Virus record (IMG/VR): IMGVR_UViG_3300021962_000091 | Coordinates: 1-64,000 of that record | Length of the DNA: 64,000 nt | Source: a virus | Reading direction: 5' to 3' (one strand) | In this document: in pieces, positions 51,920 to 60,091 of the stretch | Layout: each line of letters starts with the position of its first letter | How positions within the stretch are numbered: position 1 is the first letter of the stretch | Translations under genes and position numbers: made by a program | Notes under the pieces: model-generated | What the model was told of the DNA's origin: nothing | Databases searched by the model: none | What the model saw: only the letters and a program-made list of their open reading frames with translations

Positions 51920-52336
51920 TTACCGTTGACCACCGCGTCGAATTGGAGGCGTCGGAATCACCGCTGGACAGGGATCCGGCGAATCACACGCACCGAGCCA
52001 CGCACGGTCATCGACCTGACCCTGACCCCCACGTCCCCCACGACCCGCAGGAGGACGAGGAACCGCGACGGACGGGGGTGCGGTGCGCGGACGCCGCATC
52101 GCAGGAGGCATATTCGGTATGCCGCGGCGCAGACCGGGGGTCGGTACACAAATCCAGCCGGTCTCCCAGTAGGACGAAATCCAAACCCACTGACACGGTG
52201 GTGCCGGCACGTGGCGATGGGCGCTCGGCCGATAGGCGATATCGACATACGCATCCGTGTGGACGCGCAGACCCGCACACGCAGACGAGAGCACGAGGGT
52301 GGTGAGCAATGTGGCGAACAGCAAACGTGAGGTCAT
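51920..52336 (-). CDS. Putative lipoprotein, Pro-rich
   Basis: A 138-residue protein with an N-terminal signal 'LLFATLLTTLVLSSACAGL' that contains a lipobox (LSSAC). The mature part is short and rich in Pro, Arg and Gly, with 'PPCQWVWISSYWETGWICVP' in the centre. GC content is higher than in the neighbouring genes, but the frame is intact and AAGGGC precedes the ATG. A spanin-type outer-membrane lipoprotein is possible. The Pro-rich tail is unusual and the function is not shown. Confidence 0.55.
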   Translation of the reverse strand: MTSRLLFATLLTTLVLSSACAGLRVHTDAYVDIAYRPSAHRHVPAPPCQWVWISSYWETGWICVPTPGLRRGIPNMPPAMRRPRTAPPSVAVPRPPAGRGGRGGQGQVDDRAWLGACDSPDPCPAVIPTPPIRRGGQR

Positions 52337-52367
52337 ACAGGTGCCCTTATTATTGAAGAATATAATG

Positions 52368-52856
52368 TTACTTCACATCAACCGGAATAACTTTTCCAGA
52401 CGGACCAATCAGCGACTTGATAGCGGGATGATTCTTGACCTTCTCGACCGCTTGCGTATCCGTAAGACGACCCGGGTTGTTCCACGCTGCCATGTGCAGA
52501 CCCACCGTGCGATTGCTCGGAAAATACCAGAGTTCGACGGCGAGTGCGTTTGAAAAATTCACGGAGATTTTTTGCTCCCGTGCGGATTTCTGCACCGCTT
52601 GTTCCACGTTCATGTGGTCGTCGGAAGACGCAGACCAAATGAAGAGCTGCTTGTCGGTGACCCATCCGCGGCAATAATACGCGGTCGGCGCCGGCGCTCC
52701 GACAAAGTGGGCGTCTACCCGTATCTGTCGCTTTCGCGCAGCTTCAGCCACTTCATTGGACGTGGGGTCGATCCAAACTTCAGTATAGCCCATATAGCCG
52801 TGGCCTTCGTAGCCATCGAAGAACTTTTCTGTGAGAAACTCTTTGAATGACCGCAT
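52368..52856 (-). CDS. Putative internal head protein with capsid-targeting N-terminus
   Basis: A 162-residue protein starting MRSFKEFLTEKFFDGYEGHG, which resembles the T4 capsid-targeting sequence of internal proteins (for example MKTYQEFIAE in IPIII), cut after Glu by the prohead protease. The rest ('AYYCRGWVTDKQLFIWSASS', 'NALAVELWYFPSNRTVG', ending PSGKVIPVDVK) is unfamiliar. A longer frame to 53063 reads through the next gene and is not supported. The first 36 residues are almost repeated in the truncated frame at 53117-53227. It lies 1 base after the next gene and ends 31 bases before the lipoprotein start. Confidence 0.6.
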   Translation of the reverse strand: MRSFKEFLTEKFFDGYEGHGYMGYTEVWIDPTSNEVAEAARKRQIRVDAHFVGAPAPTAYYCRGWVTDKQLFIWSASSDDHMNVEQAVQKSAREQKISVNFSNALAVELWYFPSNRTVGLHMAAWNNPGRLTDTQAVEKVKNHPAIKSLIGPSGKVIPVDVK

Positions 52857-52857
52857 G

Positions 52858-53124
52858 TTACTTCCAATCTTTCGTTTTCCTATAATGCGTGGCGTGCACC
52901 GCGTTCCAGTAGCGGGTGAAGTGTGCAAACGACGACTCCCATCGTTTGTCCATCGGCAGACCGTGCGTGTCCATGCCACCCTTGACGGATGCGCGATAGA
53001 CCTCGGTGCCGATTTTCCAGAACCCTTTGCCGTCGCCGTGATGCGGATCTTTCGGGACCGCAATCAACACGGCGTTTTGACTCGCTTCGTGAAGATACTC
53101 GTGAAAGGTGATCATCTTACGCAT
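52858..53124 (-). CDS. Small protein with capsid-targeting-like N-terminus
   Basis: An 88-residue protein. It starts MRKMITFHEYLHEASQNAVL, where 'MITFHEYLHE-A' matches the T4 internal-protein targeting pattern with a Glu-Ala cut site. The remainder ('VEGKGFWKIGTEVYRASVKG'-like segment, then KRWESSFAHFTRYWNAVHAT) has no known match. The ATG at 53124 overlaps the stop of the truncated duplicate (ATGCGTAA); an ATG at 53115 is an alternative start. It is likely packaged in the head. Confidence 0.6.
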   Translation of the reverse strand: MRKMITFHEYLHEASQNAVLIAVPKDPHHGDGKGFWKIGTEVYRASVKGGMDTHGLPMDKRWESSFAHFTRYWNAVHATHYRKTKDWK

Positions 53125-53227
53125 CCACGCTCGTGGGGTTGATCCAGACTTCAGTATAGCCCATGTAGCCGTGGCCTTCGTAGCCGTCGAAGAACTTTTC
53201 TGTGAGGAACTCTTTGAAAGACCGCAT
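53117..53227 (-). pseudogene. Truncated duplicate of the internal head protein gene (36 codons)
   Basis: The frame MRSFKEFLTEKFFDGYEGHG... ends after 36 codons in 'INPTSVDA' followed by TAA. It copies the first 36 codons of the gene at 52368-52856 and then breaks into unrelated sequence. It may be a remnant, or a short capsid-targeting peptide that is still expressed; its ATG lies 18 bases after the stop of the polyprotein-like gene. Confidence 0.6.
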
Positions 53228-53245
53228 ATTATTTCCTTTGTGTGG

Positions 53246-55636
53246 TTAGCGGAGAGTATAGCCCATGTCCTTGAGTACCGCGACATGGGAGAGCGGATTG
53301 TTAATGTCGGTCAGTGTGTTACGCGGTTCCGTTGTACCACGCGTAGACGCTGGCAGTTCTGTCCACGAGACTGGCGCGGTGCCGGTAGCATCCGCCGGAA
53401 ACACGTACGTTTCCCATCCCGTATGCGGCACATGAGTCGTGGAGAGAATGACGTACTGATAGGAACGGTTGCGGTGGTCGTGTGGATTCTTGTAGGGCGG
53501 ATCAAGTTTGTATTTTGCCGCCGTCGCCAACGTGAATTTCGGCAACTTCTGGTTGACGCGTGTAGCAGTATTCGTGTTCGTCGCCTCGCGCATTTCTTTC
53601 ATGATCTTCACTTCAAGGCTGGGGTGCAGACGCTGATCGATATCGTCGTAGCGATAGAGCTTCATCGCATACGCGAGAGCTTTATCCAGTGCCGCTTTTG
53701 CGGATTTTGCGTCGATGGTATAGGGTGTGCGCTTTGAACTCCATGATCCGCGCTCGTCCTGTACGGAAAAATCGATGAGAATACGATACCGTTCATTAAT
53801 AGGAAACCCCGCCTCAGTCATCTTGCTCACGGAGGTATCTGACCACATGCGACAGGACCAGTAGTTCGCCTTCCACTTGGGACCGGGGTCCGAGCAGTTG
53901 TGCCGATCGCGATACGCTTTACGGCGGTCAGGGTCATCCCGCTTGATTTCCATGTTGGGGTCACCGAAGCCGAGCTTGATGACGTTGCCCTTGTCGTTCT
54001 GCACATACACGTAGAACTTGTGCTTTCCGTCACTGCTCCGAAACGGATCGTTGAGCGTGACTTTACGCCCTTGATATTCGGCTTCTTCGAGCGGCTGCAC
54101 ACTTTCCCCGATCGGCTTTCCAGAGCTATCCAGAAAATCCACATTCAGTAGAATGACTTCTTCTTTGGGATGACGCTTTCGCAGATACGCTAAGACGGCC
54201 GACTCCGAACGTGCTTGTGGGCGCGCCAAGTTAGAGACCGCCAAGACTGAACGTGTCTGCGCCATTGACCCACCCGCTTTTCCGTGCATATAGTCTACCA
54301 CAACACGACTAATCGGTTTCTTGGGAACGCTCAGAGCTTCCTTGACGGGTTCATCGCATCCACAATCCTCGGTGGTGTAGGCATCAGTCCAGCGAACATC
54401 TTCGTCATACACATCATCGCTATCTTTGCCCCATATCTTGCCTTTGTTCTTCTTGATGCAGGCATCACACACGCGGGCGCCGAGCTTGAGTTCACGCGGA
54501 GAGAGTTTCTTCTTGCACTGCTGGCAGGTCGTAATCTTTTCCCACGCGTCACTGAGGGAGAGAAGTTCTGTAAGAGCAACCGCTTCCTTTAACTTCTCAA
54601 TACTATCGCCCCCCGACCCTCCCGAAAAGCGAATGGCGGCGTATTGGTCATCTGAGGCATTAATGACAATCGAATCACGCCGAGCACCAAACACGGTAAT
54701 CGGTTTATCCAACTTGACATAAAAGATTTGGATTTTGTGATTTATCGAATGGGGTCGTTGGTCGTACACTTTTCCCGTGAACGGGAACTGGTTCATATAG
54801 CGACCTTTGACACGATCCCCTGTCTCGATCTGGTGAATGCTGGGCTTCGCCGCTTCTTCGAGTTCACCCGGCGTATCCATCTTGTAAATTTTGGTGAGCG
54901 AGTCCGTGCCCCACTCGCGGTCGGCTGAGGTGTTTTCAGCAAGACGCGTTTCTAACCACTTGATCGCATCGTCTTCGTTGTTGTCCCAGCCGAGAAACGA
55001 ATGCACTTTGGTCGTTCCCTCATACCCATACCAATTTCCCCAGGCATTTGAACGGACACTGATGCTTTTTCCCGACTTTGTTCGCCCGCGATATTCCATT
55101 TGACCCGCGCTTCCCATCACCTTACTGGTGTAGGGAGATTTCTTGGCTTCGTCAACTTTTGTGGAAAGATTCTCTTCGTTTTTTGGCACACAGTTCGGCA
55201 CTTCTTTTCCGTCCTTCATTTTCATGCCAACCATTTCGTAGCCATCCCAACACGGCGCCGGAGCGATCTCTTCACTGACGTCTACTGTATCAGTTTTGAC
55301 AGTGTTTGATGCGTACTCACCGCCGTGTTTTACATACCAGTCTACGGCAAACTTGGTCGATTCAGGAGTGGGATGATCGGGATATTCGTCCTTCGCCATC
55401 TCTTGGGCGGCGGCCCACAGCTCGACATCCAGCGGTGTCTGTTCTTCCGTGAGGCCACTCGGCACCAGTTCTTTGGGAACGTGGAGTTCGGCTTTTTGCT
55501 GGTCCTGCGTCCGCTTCTTCTTTCGCGCCCGCATGTCCACACCGGGTTCGCCGTCGGGCCCGACACCGATACCAGCAATCTGACCAGACCCCGCGCTCAT
55601 GGTGGGAACATCTTCGTGTAGTTTGAATGATTTCAT
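53246..55636 (-). CDS. Possible internal head polyprotein with prohead protease sites
   Basis: A 796-residue protein starting MKSFKLHEDVPTMS; GAGG lies before this ATG, so I prefer it to the one 21 bases upstream. Along the chain are Glu-Ala sites of the prohead protease type: VDE163-A, LEE261-A, LKE351-A, VKE433-A, LEE518-A and MTE608-A. They separate compact modules: a DUF-like region with 'KVMGSAGQMEYRGRTKSGKS', a KOW-like 'ETGDRVKGRYMNQFPFTGKV', a zinc ribbon (CQQCKKKLSPRELKLGARVC) and an 'AEYQGRKVTLNDPFRSSDGK' domain ending in 'HNCSDPGPKWKANYWSCRMW', which I have seen in T4-like phage head proteins. I infer packaging in the head and cleavage into parts; cleavage is not proven. Confidence 0.55.
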   Translation of the reverse strand: MKSFKLHEDVPTMSAGSGQIAGIGVGPDGEPGVDMRARKKKRTQDQQKAELHVPKELVPSGLTEEQTPLDVELWAAAQEMAKDEYPDHPTPESTKFAVDWYVKHGGEYASNTVKTDTVDVSEEIAPAPCWDGYEMVGMKMKDGKEVPNCVPKNEENLSTKVDEAKKSPYTSKVMGSAGQMEYRGRTKSGKSISVRSNAWGNWYGYEGTTKVHSFLGWDNNEDDAIKWLETRLAENTSADREWGTDSLTKIYKMDTPGELEEAAKPSIHQIETGDRVKGRYMNQFPFTGKVYDQRPHSINHKIQIFYVKLDKPITVFGARRDSIVINASDDQYAAIRFSGGSGGDSIEKLKEAVALTELLSLSDAWEKITTCQQCKKKLSPRELKLGARVCDACIKKNKGKIWGKDSDDVYDEDVRWTDAYTTEDCGCDEPVKEALSVPKKPISRVVVDYMHGKAGGSMAQTRSVLAVSNLARPQARSESAVLAYLRKRHPKEEVILLNVDFLDSSGKPIGESVQPLEEAEYQGRKVTLNDPFRSSDGKHKFYVYVQNDKGNVIKLGFGDPNMEIKRDDPDRRKAYRDRHNCSDPGPKWKANYWSCRMWSDTSVSKMTEAGFPINERYRILIDFSVQDERGSWSSKRTPYTIDAKSAKAALDKALAYAMKLYRYDDIDQRLHPSLEVKIMKEMREATNTNTATRVNQKLPKFTLATAAKYKLDPPYKNPHDHRNRSYQYVILSTTHVPHTGWETYVFPADATGTAPVSWTELPASTRGTTEPRNTLTDINNPLSHVAVLKDMGYTLR

Positions 55637-55647
55637 ATGTGCCTCGT

Positions 55648-56814
55648 TTAGACCCACAAGTAGTTGGTGCGACCGTAGGTGCGACTCGCGGCTAACGGTT
55701 TCTTTTCCGCAGGTTTCTTTTCCGACTTTTCGGCACCTTCCGCACTCGCGCCCATGCCCTTCCGTTCAAGACCATACTTGTCGCCAAACGCATTCGACGC
55801 ATCGACGAGTTCCTCGATGTCCATGTTGATCTTGATCACCGGCACGTCGGTCGGTGTTTTTTCTCCTCGCATCACATCATAGGTGGCGAGCGCCGCCCAC
55901 CGATGGTGCCCGTCGAGCACATACCCGTCGTTAGACACAATCAGCGGTTGACGGAGCGGATGCTTCGGATCTTTGGTCGCTTCATTCGAATACAACGCCC
56001 ACGCCATGCCTGCGACCTTATCCGCATTCAGTTGGTTCTGCGTGGCCTTCATCTCTGTCGCGGGCATACTTTCACCGCGAGTGACTTCGACGCCCTGTTT
56101 GCCAAGATATTCAAGGAACGCATTCTCCGCGTTGATTTCCACATCTTTCGGGTCGATACCCTTTTTCTTGGCTTCTTCTTCCGCTTTCTTCCATGCGGGC
56201 GTGCCTGGCACCGCTTTGGTCTTGAGTTGCGGCATATTATCGCGGGGAATTTCCTTGTTACCACTACAGAACAGGTTCGTGCCGGGAATACTGACCGCGC
56301 ACAAATCATAACTCGGGGGCTTCGGAACGCCACGCTTCTTGACCTCGGCCTTGGCCGCGTCTTGAAGTTCCTCATCCGACATGTTCGGATTCTTTTGCTT
56401 GAGTTCGGTTGCTGCGGCCTTGACGGCGGTCAGATAATCGGCGGATGCTTTTCCGAGTTGCGCCATGCGGGTCGCCAGTCGCTTTTCGGCTTTGGGTTTA
56501 GTTCCAATCGCTTGTTCGGGAGACTCGGGACCGATATCCTTAGGAACGCGAATTTTCTTCACGGACGCGACCGCGGCCGGATCCGCCTTTTTATTAGCCT
56601 TGAGTTCTTTTTTTCCTTGCGCGGCACGTGCTTTTTGGCGTCCTGACTCAAAGTCTTGAATGTCTTTGTGCGAGAGATTCGGCTTGACCAGTTCATGCTT
56701 GACTGGATTGACTCGCTTGACTATGTAGGTTGCCCCCGACACTTTGTTGGTGACCAAATCATCTTCTTGGAGCATTTGCTCCAATAAGGTATCGATAATT
56801 CGAAATGTGCCCAT
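55648..56814 (-). CDS. ParB-like (Srx fold) domain protein
   Basis: A 388-residue protein. The N-terminal 150 residues are Lys/Ala-rich ('QKARAAQGKKELKANKKADP'). A C-terminal domain carries 'KHPLRQPLIVSNDGYVLDGH' and HRWAALATYDV, the G-H-(H/x)-R-x-x-A motif of ParB/sulfiredoxin-fold nuclease or ATPase-like domains, preceded by 'ITEMKATQNQLNADKVAGMA'-type helices (approximate). Such domains occur in phage head-packaged proteins and in DNA-binding enzymes. It begins 23 bases after the large upstream gene and ends 11 bases before the polyprotein-like gene, so it is probably part of the same internal-protein set. The substrate is unknown. Confidence 0.6.
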   Translation of the reverse strand: MGTFRIIDTLLEQMLQEDDLVTNKVSGATYIVKRVNPVKHELVKPNLSHKDIQDFESGRQKARAAQGKKELKANKKADPAAVASVKKIRVPKDIGPESPEQAIGTKPKAEKRLATRMAQLGKASADYLTAVKAAATELKQKNPNMSDEELQDAAKAEVKKRGVPKPPSYDLCAVSIPGTNLFCSGNKEIPRDNMPQLKTKAVPGTPAWKKAEEEAKKKGIDPKDVEINAENAFLEYLGKQGVEVTRGESMPATEMKATQNQLNADKVAGMAWALYSNEATKDPKHPLRQPLIVSNDGYVLDGHHRWAALATYDVMRGEKTPTDVPVIKINMDIEELVDASNAFGDKYGLERKGMGASAEGAEKSEKKPAEKKPLAASRTYGRTNYLWV

Positions 56815-56837
56815 ATTCGTATCTATCCTCGCAAAAA

Positions 56838-58898
56838 TTAACGGCGGCCCTTTGCTTGCTGTGCTTGTTGGCGTTTGATTTGCTGCTGACGAATTTTTTC
56901 TTCAGCATCTTTTTCCTGCTGCACGGCCTTTTCACGTTCCTGACGGAGAGCTAACTGATCTTTTTCGAGGGCTTGTCGTTGACGCAGGGTATCCATGCCC
57001 GAGGGTGCGCTCCCTTCGGCTTCGCCCAGACCGAGCTTCTTCAGCGTTATCGGTGCGAGCTTCCCTTTGAGAAGTTTCTCGTCCCAGTTGATGCCCATGT
57101 GCTTCGCGAGCTTGAGCATCTTTGCACCGAGCGCCCAGCCTTCGTTCGTGTGACTCCCCTGTAACCACACACGAATCGCTTGATTGACGATGGACTCGGG
57201 CGACCCCCCAGAAATTTTGATATCGGGAGCTATTTGACCTGTCCCCTTGACGCTGCCCAGTGACTTTGCAATCACCATCGCGGCTTGCAACCGCATCGGA
57301 ACGACAGGATCTTCGGCTTCCTTGAGCGGCTCGTCTTCATGCGAGACAATCGGGTCAGACTCTTCGAACATCATGTAGTCCAGAATGGCCGTGATATCGG
57401 CAATCGCGGTTGCGACTTTGGTCTGAATCCACGCAGGAATATCACGATGGTCGGCCGTCTTTAATAGCTCATGAATCGTGGCCGACTTGGTCGCCAGTGC
57501 ATGAAGCTGTGAGGACATCATGTCTTGGTCATCCGACGCACGGTACGATTCCGCTTCCGTCATCGTATCGACTTCAAATGACTTCATCGTTTCGGTCTTC
57601 GCGCTGTAGCCCGCATCGACGGCCTTAAAGAAGTCATCCTTTTTGTCGTCGGGAATATCAGCGGGGGAGTCGTAGCCGTGCTTCTTCAACTGCGCACGGA
57701 AGTATTCCTGATACTTGGTGTCCTCTTCTTTTAGTGCGGTCAGTTGACGATAGTATTTCTGGTGCAACTGATCGACCACGTTCACGAGACTCTTATATTT
57801 ACCGACATTAATTCCACCTTCCTTCTCGCGAATCTTATATAACTTCTCAACGACGGCGATTTCCTGTGGAGTGCCGAACAAACGGGCGAGGAGCAGCGCA
57901 TTGCCGGTGTGGTCGTTTTCGGCTTCGTTTTGACGGTAGACGCGCACCAACACGGCTTTGGGGATATCGACCGCTTCTTGGAGCGAGACATTCTTGATGG
58001 GGGCTTTGATAATACGGTCACCCCACTTGGCGATCGGGTCATTATTGAATCGCACGGACTTATCTTTATTGACATTTACATACACATAGTTGCCGTCAAT
58101 CTTGTCCACGCGACCCGAGAATCCGGCACCACCCTTGACGGCAAGTCCAGCGTGCACATAATCTCCGACCTTGAGTGGTCGCTCGACAGCCTCACCCATC
58201 GCTTGCTTGGTCGCGGTCGCATACATGACTTCCTTCCAGCGGTCGCCGTAGCGATCCTTGAAGTCCGCTTCCTTGTCCTTCATGGACTTGACGATCTCTT
58301 CGCGCTTCTTCATCTGCGCGTCGGTCATCTCGGCTTCGGTGATGGCGGCGCCCGGCTTGAACACCTTCACGATTCTTCCGCCCTGATTCTCAACCGAGAT
58401 GGTCGCTTTCGGATGTTCCTTACGCGCCATTTTGGCAGCTAATCCAATTTCATTTTTGGCTAATCCCCACATCTGCCACACCACTTTTTGTTCGGGGGTA
58501 TGTCCGGAGCCTTGTTTCCACACGGGTGAGGGGTCATCAATCGCCATCACCGCAAAGGTTTCGGGCGCTTCCATCAGGGCGGATTCGACCACCGGAGACT
58601 CGGGGTGTACACGATCCACAGGAACTTTGACGGATTCATATTCGCCAGTGTCAATGACATAGAAGGGCCATCCACCCGTTCGCACGCCTGGAACATACCC
58701 ACCCTTATCAAACCGCACGACTTTTCCGCTCACCATGCGACCCCGATGCGGCACGCGCACACGCGTTCCCTTAGACAGAATCGGTGAACGGGGAGTGAGG
58801 CGATCCGCATTCCCGAACCCCGGGCTGTAGTGCGCTTCCCGTAAATTTGACGGCGATTCCTGACGAATAAGTTCAGACCACAGCGGAAATTCAGACAT
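56838..58898 (-). CDS. Possible internal head polyprotein 2
   Basis: A 686-residue protein with regularly spaced (L/I/M)xE-A sites: LRE21-A, LME110-A, ITE188-A, LQE308-A, MTE448-A, LKE527-A and LGE626-A, leaving pieces of about 60-140 residues. Recognisable modules are a KOW-like region 'GTRVRVPHRGRMVSGKVVRF', a second one 'LKVGDYVHAGLAVKGGAGFS' and coiled segments. Before the 448 site there is an internal 'MKSFEVDTMTE' that resembles a capsid-targeting N-terminus. This fits an internal-protein polyprotein processed by the gp21-type protease, which lies outside the window. A hairpin and a CTAAATA lie in the leader. Ordinary multidomain function is the alternative. Confidence 0.5.
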   Translation of the reverse strand: MSEFPLWSELIRQESPSNLREAHYSPGFGNADRLTPRSPILSKGTRVRVPHRGRMVSGKVVRFDKGGYVPGVRTGGWPFYVIDTGEYESVKVPVDRVHPESPVVESALMEAPETFAVMAIDDPSPVWKQGSGHTPEQKVVWQMWGLAKNEIGLAAKMARKEHPKATISVENQGGRIVKVFKPGAAITEAEMTDAQMKKREEIVKSMKDKEADFKDRYGDRWKEVMYATATKQAMGEAVERPLKVGDYVHAGLAVKGGAGFSGRVDKIDGNYVYVNVNKDKSVRFNNDPIAKWGDRIIKAPIKNVSLQEAVDIPKAVLVRVYRQNEAENDHTGNALLLARLFGTPQEIAVVEKLYKIREKEGGINVGKYKSLVNVVDQLHQKYYRQLTALKEEDTKYQEYFRAQLKKHGYDSPADIPDDKKDDFFKAVDAGYSAKTETMKSFEVDTMTEAESYRASDDQDMMSSQLHALATKSATIHELLKTADHRDIPAWIQTKVATAIADITAILDYMMFEESDPIVSHEDEPLKEAEDPVVPMRLQAAMVIAKSLGSVKGTGQIAPDIKISGGSPESIVNQAIRVWLQGSHTNEGWALGAKMLKLAKHMGINWDEKLLKGKLAPITLKKLGLGEAEGSAPSGMDTLRQRQALEKDQLALRQEREKAVQQEKDAEEKIRQQQIKRQQAQQAKGRR

Positions 58899-58913
58899 AG
58901 TAGCTCCTTGAGA

Positions 58914-58929
58914 CCTGTCACATGACAGG
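58914..58929 (-). other. Leader hairpin of the 686-residue gene
   Basis: A perfect 7-bp stem CCTGTCA/TGACAGG with a 2-base spacer, between the late promoter and the AAGGAG ribosome site. It is not followed by a T-run, so it is not a terminator; mRNA stability or translation control is possible. Confidence 0.5.
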
Positions 58930-58947
58930 GATGACGATTCTATGTCT

Positions 58948-58954
58948 TATTTAG
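58948..58954 (-). promoter_or_regulatory. Late promoter motif CTAAATA
   Basis: CTAAATA 49 bases before the start of the 686-residue head protein gene. Confidence 0.55.
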
Positions 58955-58968
58955 TGTTTAGAAAGAGT

Positions 58969-59208
58969 TTACCGCGACCACTTAGCCTTGGGGCACGCAG
59001 CGGGTCCGACCACGGGAGAGAATATCTTTTTATGTAATGGGCACCCACATGCCCCACACTTATAGCTATTTCGCGACGGGACTGCGGTTTTATATTCACA
59101 AGTATCACACACCGTCAATCGTTCCAGTGCAATCTCTTGTTGTTCCACGGTTGGATTTGCGGCGCGATACCAGGCAATGGCAATCTCCCCTAAATCACTG
59201 AACCTCAC
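58969..59208 (-). CDS. Small zinc-binding protein
   Basis: A 79-residue protein. 'IALERLTVCDTCEYKTAVPS' and NSYKCGACGCPLHKKIFSPV give CxxC...CxxC plus a later Cys, the zinc-binding pattern of a widespread phage family. The N-terminus (DLGEIAIAWYRAANPTVEQQ) is helical. Its ATG overlaps the stop of the upstream gene by 4 bases (ATGA), so the two are translationally coupled. No function is known. Confidence 0.7.
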   Translation of the reverse strand: MRFSDLGEIAIAWYRAANPTVEQQEIALERLTVCDTCEYKTAVPSRNSYKCGACGCPLHKKIFSPVVGPAACPKAKWSR

Positions 59209-59456
59209 TTTATGTTCCTCGCTTCCGTAAACGACATTTCATCAATCAACATGATTGGGCCGTCGGTTTCAATCCATGCGCGGGCTCCACAGCTTAATTG
59301 ACGACCAGTATACACAAGACGGCTCGGTCCATTGATATGCACTTCTCGCGCATACCGAGTGCTCCGTCCCGTTTTAATGGTATAGACGGGTCGGTTTTTT
59401 CCGTCCTTTGCATTCATCGCAATGTGCTGTCGATTCACATGAATGATGTGCCGCAT
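59205..59456 (-). CDS. Conserved hypothetical protein of T4-like phages
   Basis: An 83-residue protein: MRHIIHVNRQHIAMNAKDGK, then 'RPVYTIKTGRSTRYAREVHI' and 'RQLSCGARAWIETDGPIMLI'. I recognise the start and the CGARAWIET segment as a conserved short protein of aquatic T4-like phages with no assigned role. It overlaps the zinc protein gene by 4 bases and follows the methyltransferase-like gene by 3 bases. Confidence 0.7.
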   Translation of the reverse strand: MRHIIHVNRQHIAMNAKDGKNRPVYTIKTGRSTRYAREVHINGPSRLVYTGRQLSCGARAWIETDGPIMLIDEMSFTEARNIK

Positions 59457-59459
59457 AGA

Positions 59460-60086
59460 TTATGCTCGGGTTTTGGTATAGGCCCACTTCCGTGTGGTTT
59501 GCTGGTAGCATGACCATCCAAGTATTTGGAGATACGCATCAATTTCCGAGTGGTTATATAATGCCACGTCATCAAACACCCACACGGCTCCAAGAGGAGA
59601 TCGCGAATGGAAAAAATCAATTTCTGTTTCAACGTGACGAACGGTATGGGGCCCATCAAAATGCACGAACGCATACTGATTGATAAGCTGTTTTTCTTCG
59701 TTGTATACCGGCACGCCATCTGCGAACCGAGTAAAAAATTCCGTATCCTCTAAGTTAAAGAAAAGAAACGGCATTTTCTGTATCCGACAATACAGATACA
59801 TGTTGATAAGGCACATATTACGCATATCATTGGTGTAATCTAATTGTAATACTTCACCCGCATCACCTTCGGGATATGCAATATGCCCATACGGATCAAT
59901 TGCGATATGCGTTTTATTTTGCTGTGTGTTTCTGAGCGTTTCCATAATATGAAAACTGCCGCCCCCGCGACGTAGTCCAATTTCACACGTCAACCCCTCA
60001 ATAGCAGCCACTTTTTCGACACCGGTGACTAATACGTCATAGTTATCGCTGTCGCATTCAAACTCGGGAACAATATCGACCTTCAT
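59460..60086 (-). CDS. Class I methyltransferase-like protein (sugar or small-molecule type)
   Basis: A 208-residue protein. 'AIEGLTCEIGLRRGGGSFHI' (glycine-rich SAM-binding loop E-I-G-x-x-x-G-G), 'KTHIAIDPYGHIAYPEGDAG' (acidic end of strand 2 and the following loop) and 'NQYAFVHFDGPHTVRHVETE' then 'LGAVWVFDDVALYNHSEIDA' follow the order of the TylF/Methyltransf_24 class, where metal-binding Asp residues follow strands 4-5. It is 5 bases downstream of gmhA, in the sugar block, so a sugar or glycan substrate is likely. The substrate is not shown. Confidence 0.65.
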   Translation of the reverse strand: MKVDIVPEFECDSDNYDVLVTGVEKVAAIEGLTCEIGLRRGGGSFHIMETLRNTQQNKTHIAIDPYGHIAYPEGDAGEVLQLDYTNDMRNMCLINMYLYCRIQKMPFLFFNLEDTEFFTRFADGVPVYNEEKQLINQYAFVHFDGPHTVRHVETEIDFFHSRSPLGAVWVFDDVALYNHSEIDAYLQILGWSCYQQTTRKWAYTKTRA

Positions 60087-60091
60087 CTTAC

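Larger units (their letters stand above)
52750..53227 (-). repeat. Direct repeat of about 105 bases (copies at 52750-52856 and 53123-53227)
   Basis: The two copies encode the same capsid-targeting N-terminus (MRSFKEFLTEKFFDGYEGHG and onward to 'EVWI(D/N)PTS'), with only scattered synonymous differences. The segment between them holds one complete gene. The arrangement points to a duplication of the 5' end of the gene at 52368-52856. Confidence 0.75.

Noticed and set aside
52857-53063. N-terminal extension of the internal head protein to 53063
   Set aside because: It reads through another gene in a different frame and lacks a ribosome site, while a capsid-targeting start is at 52856.
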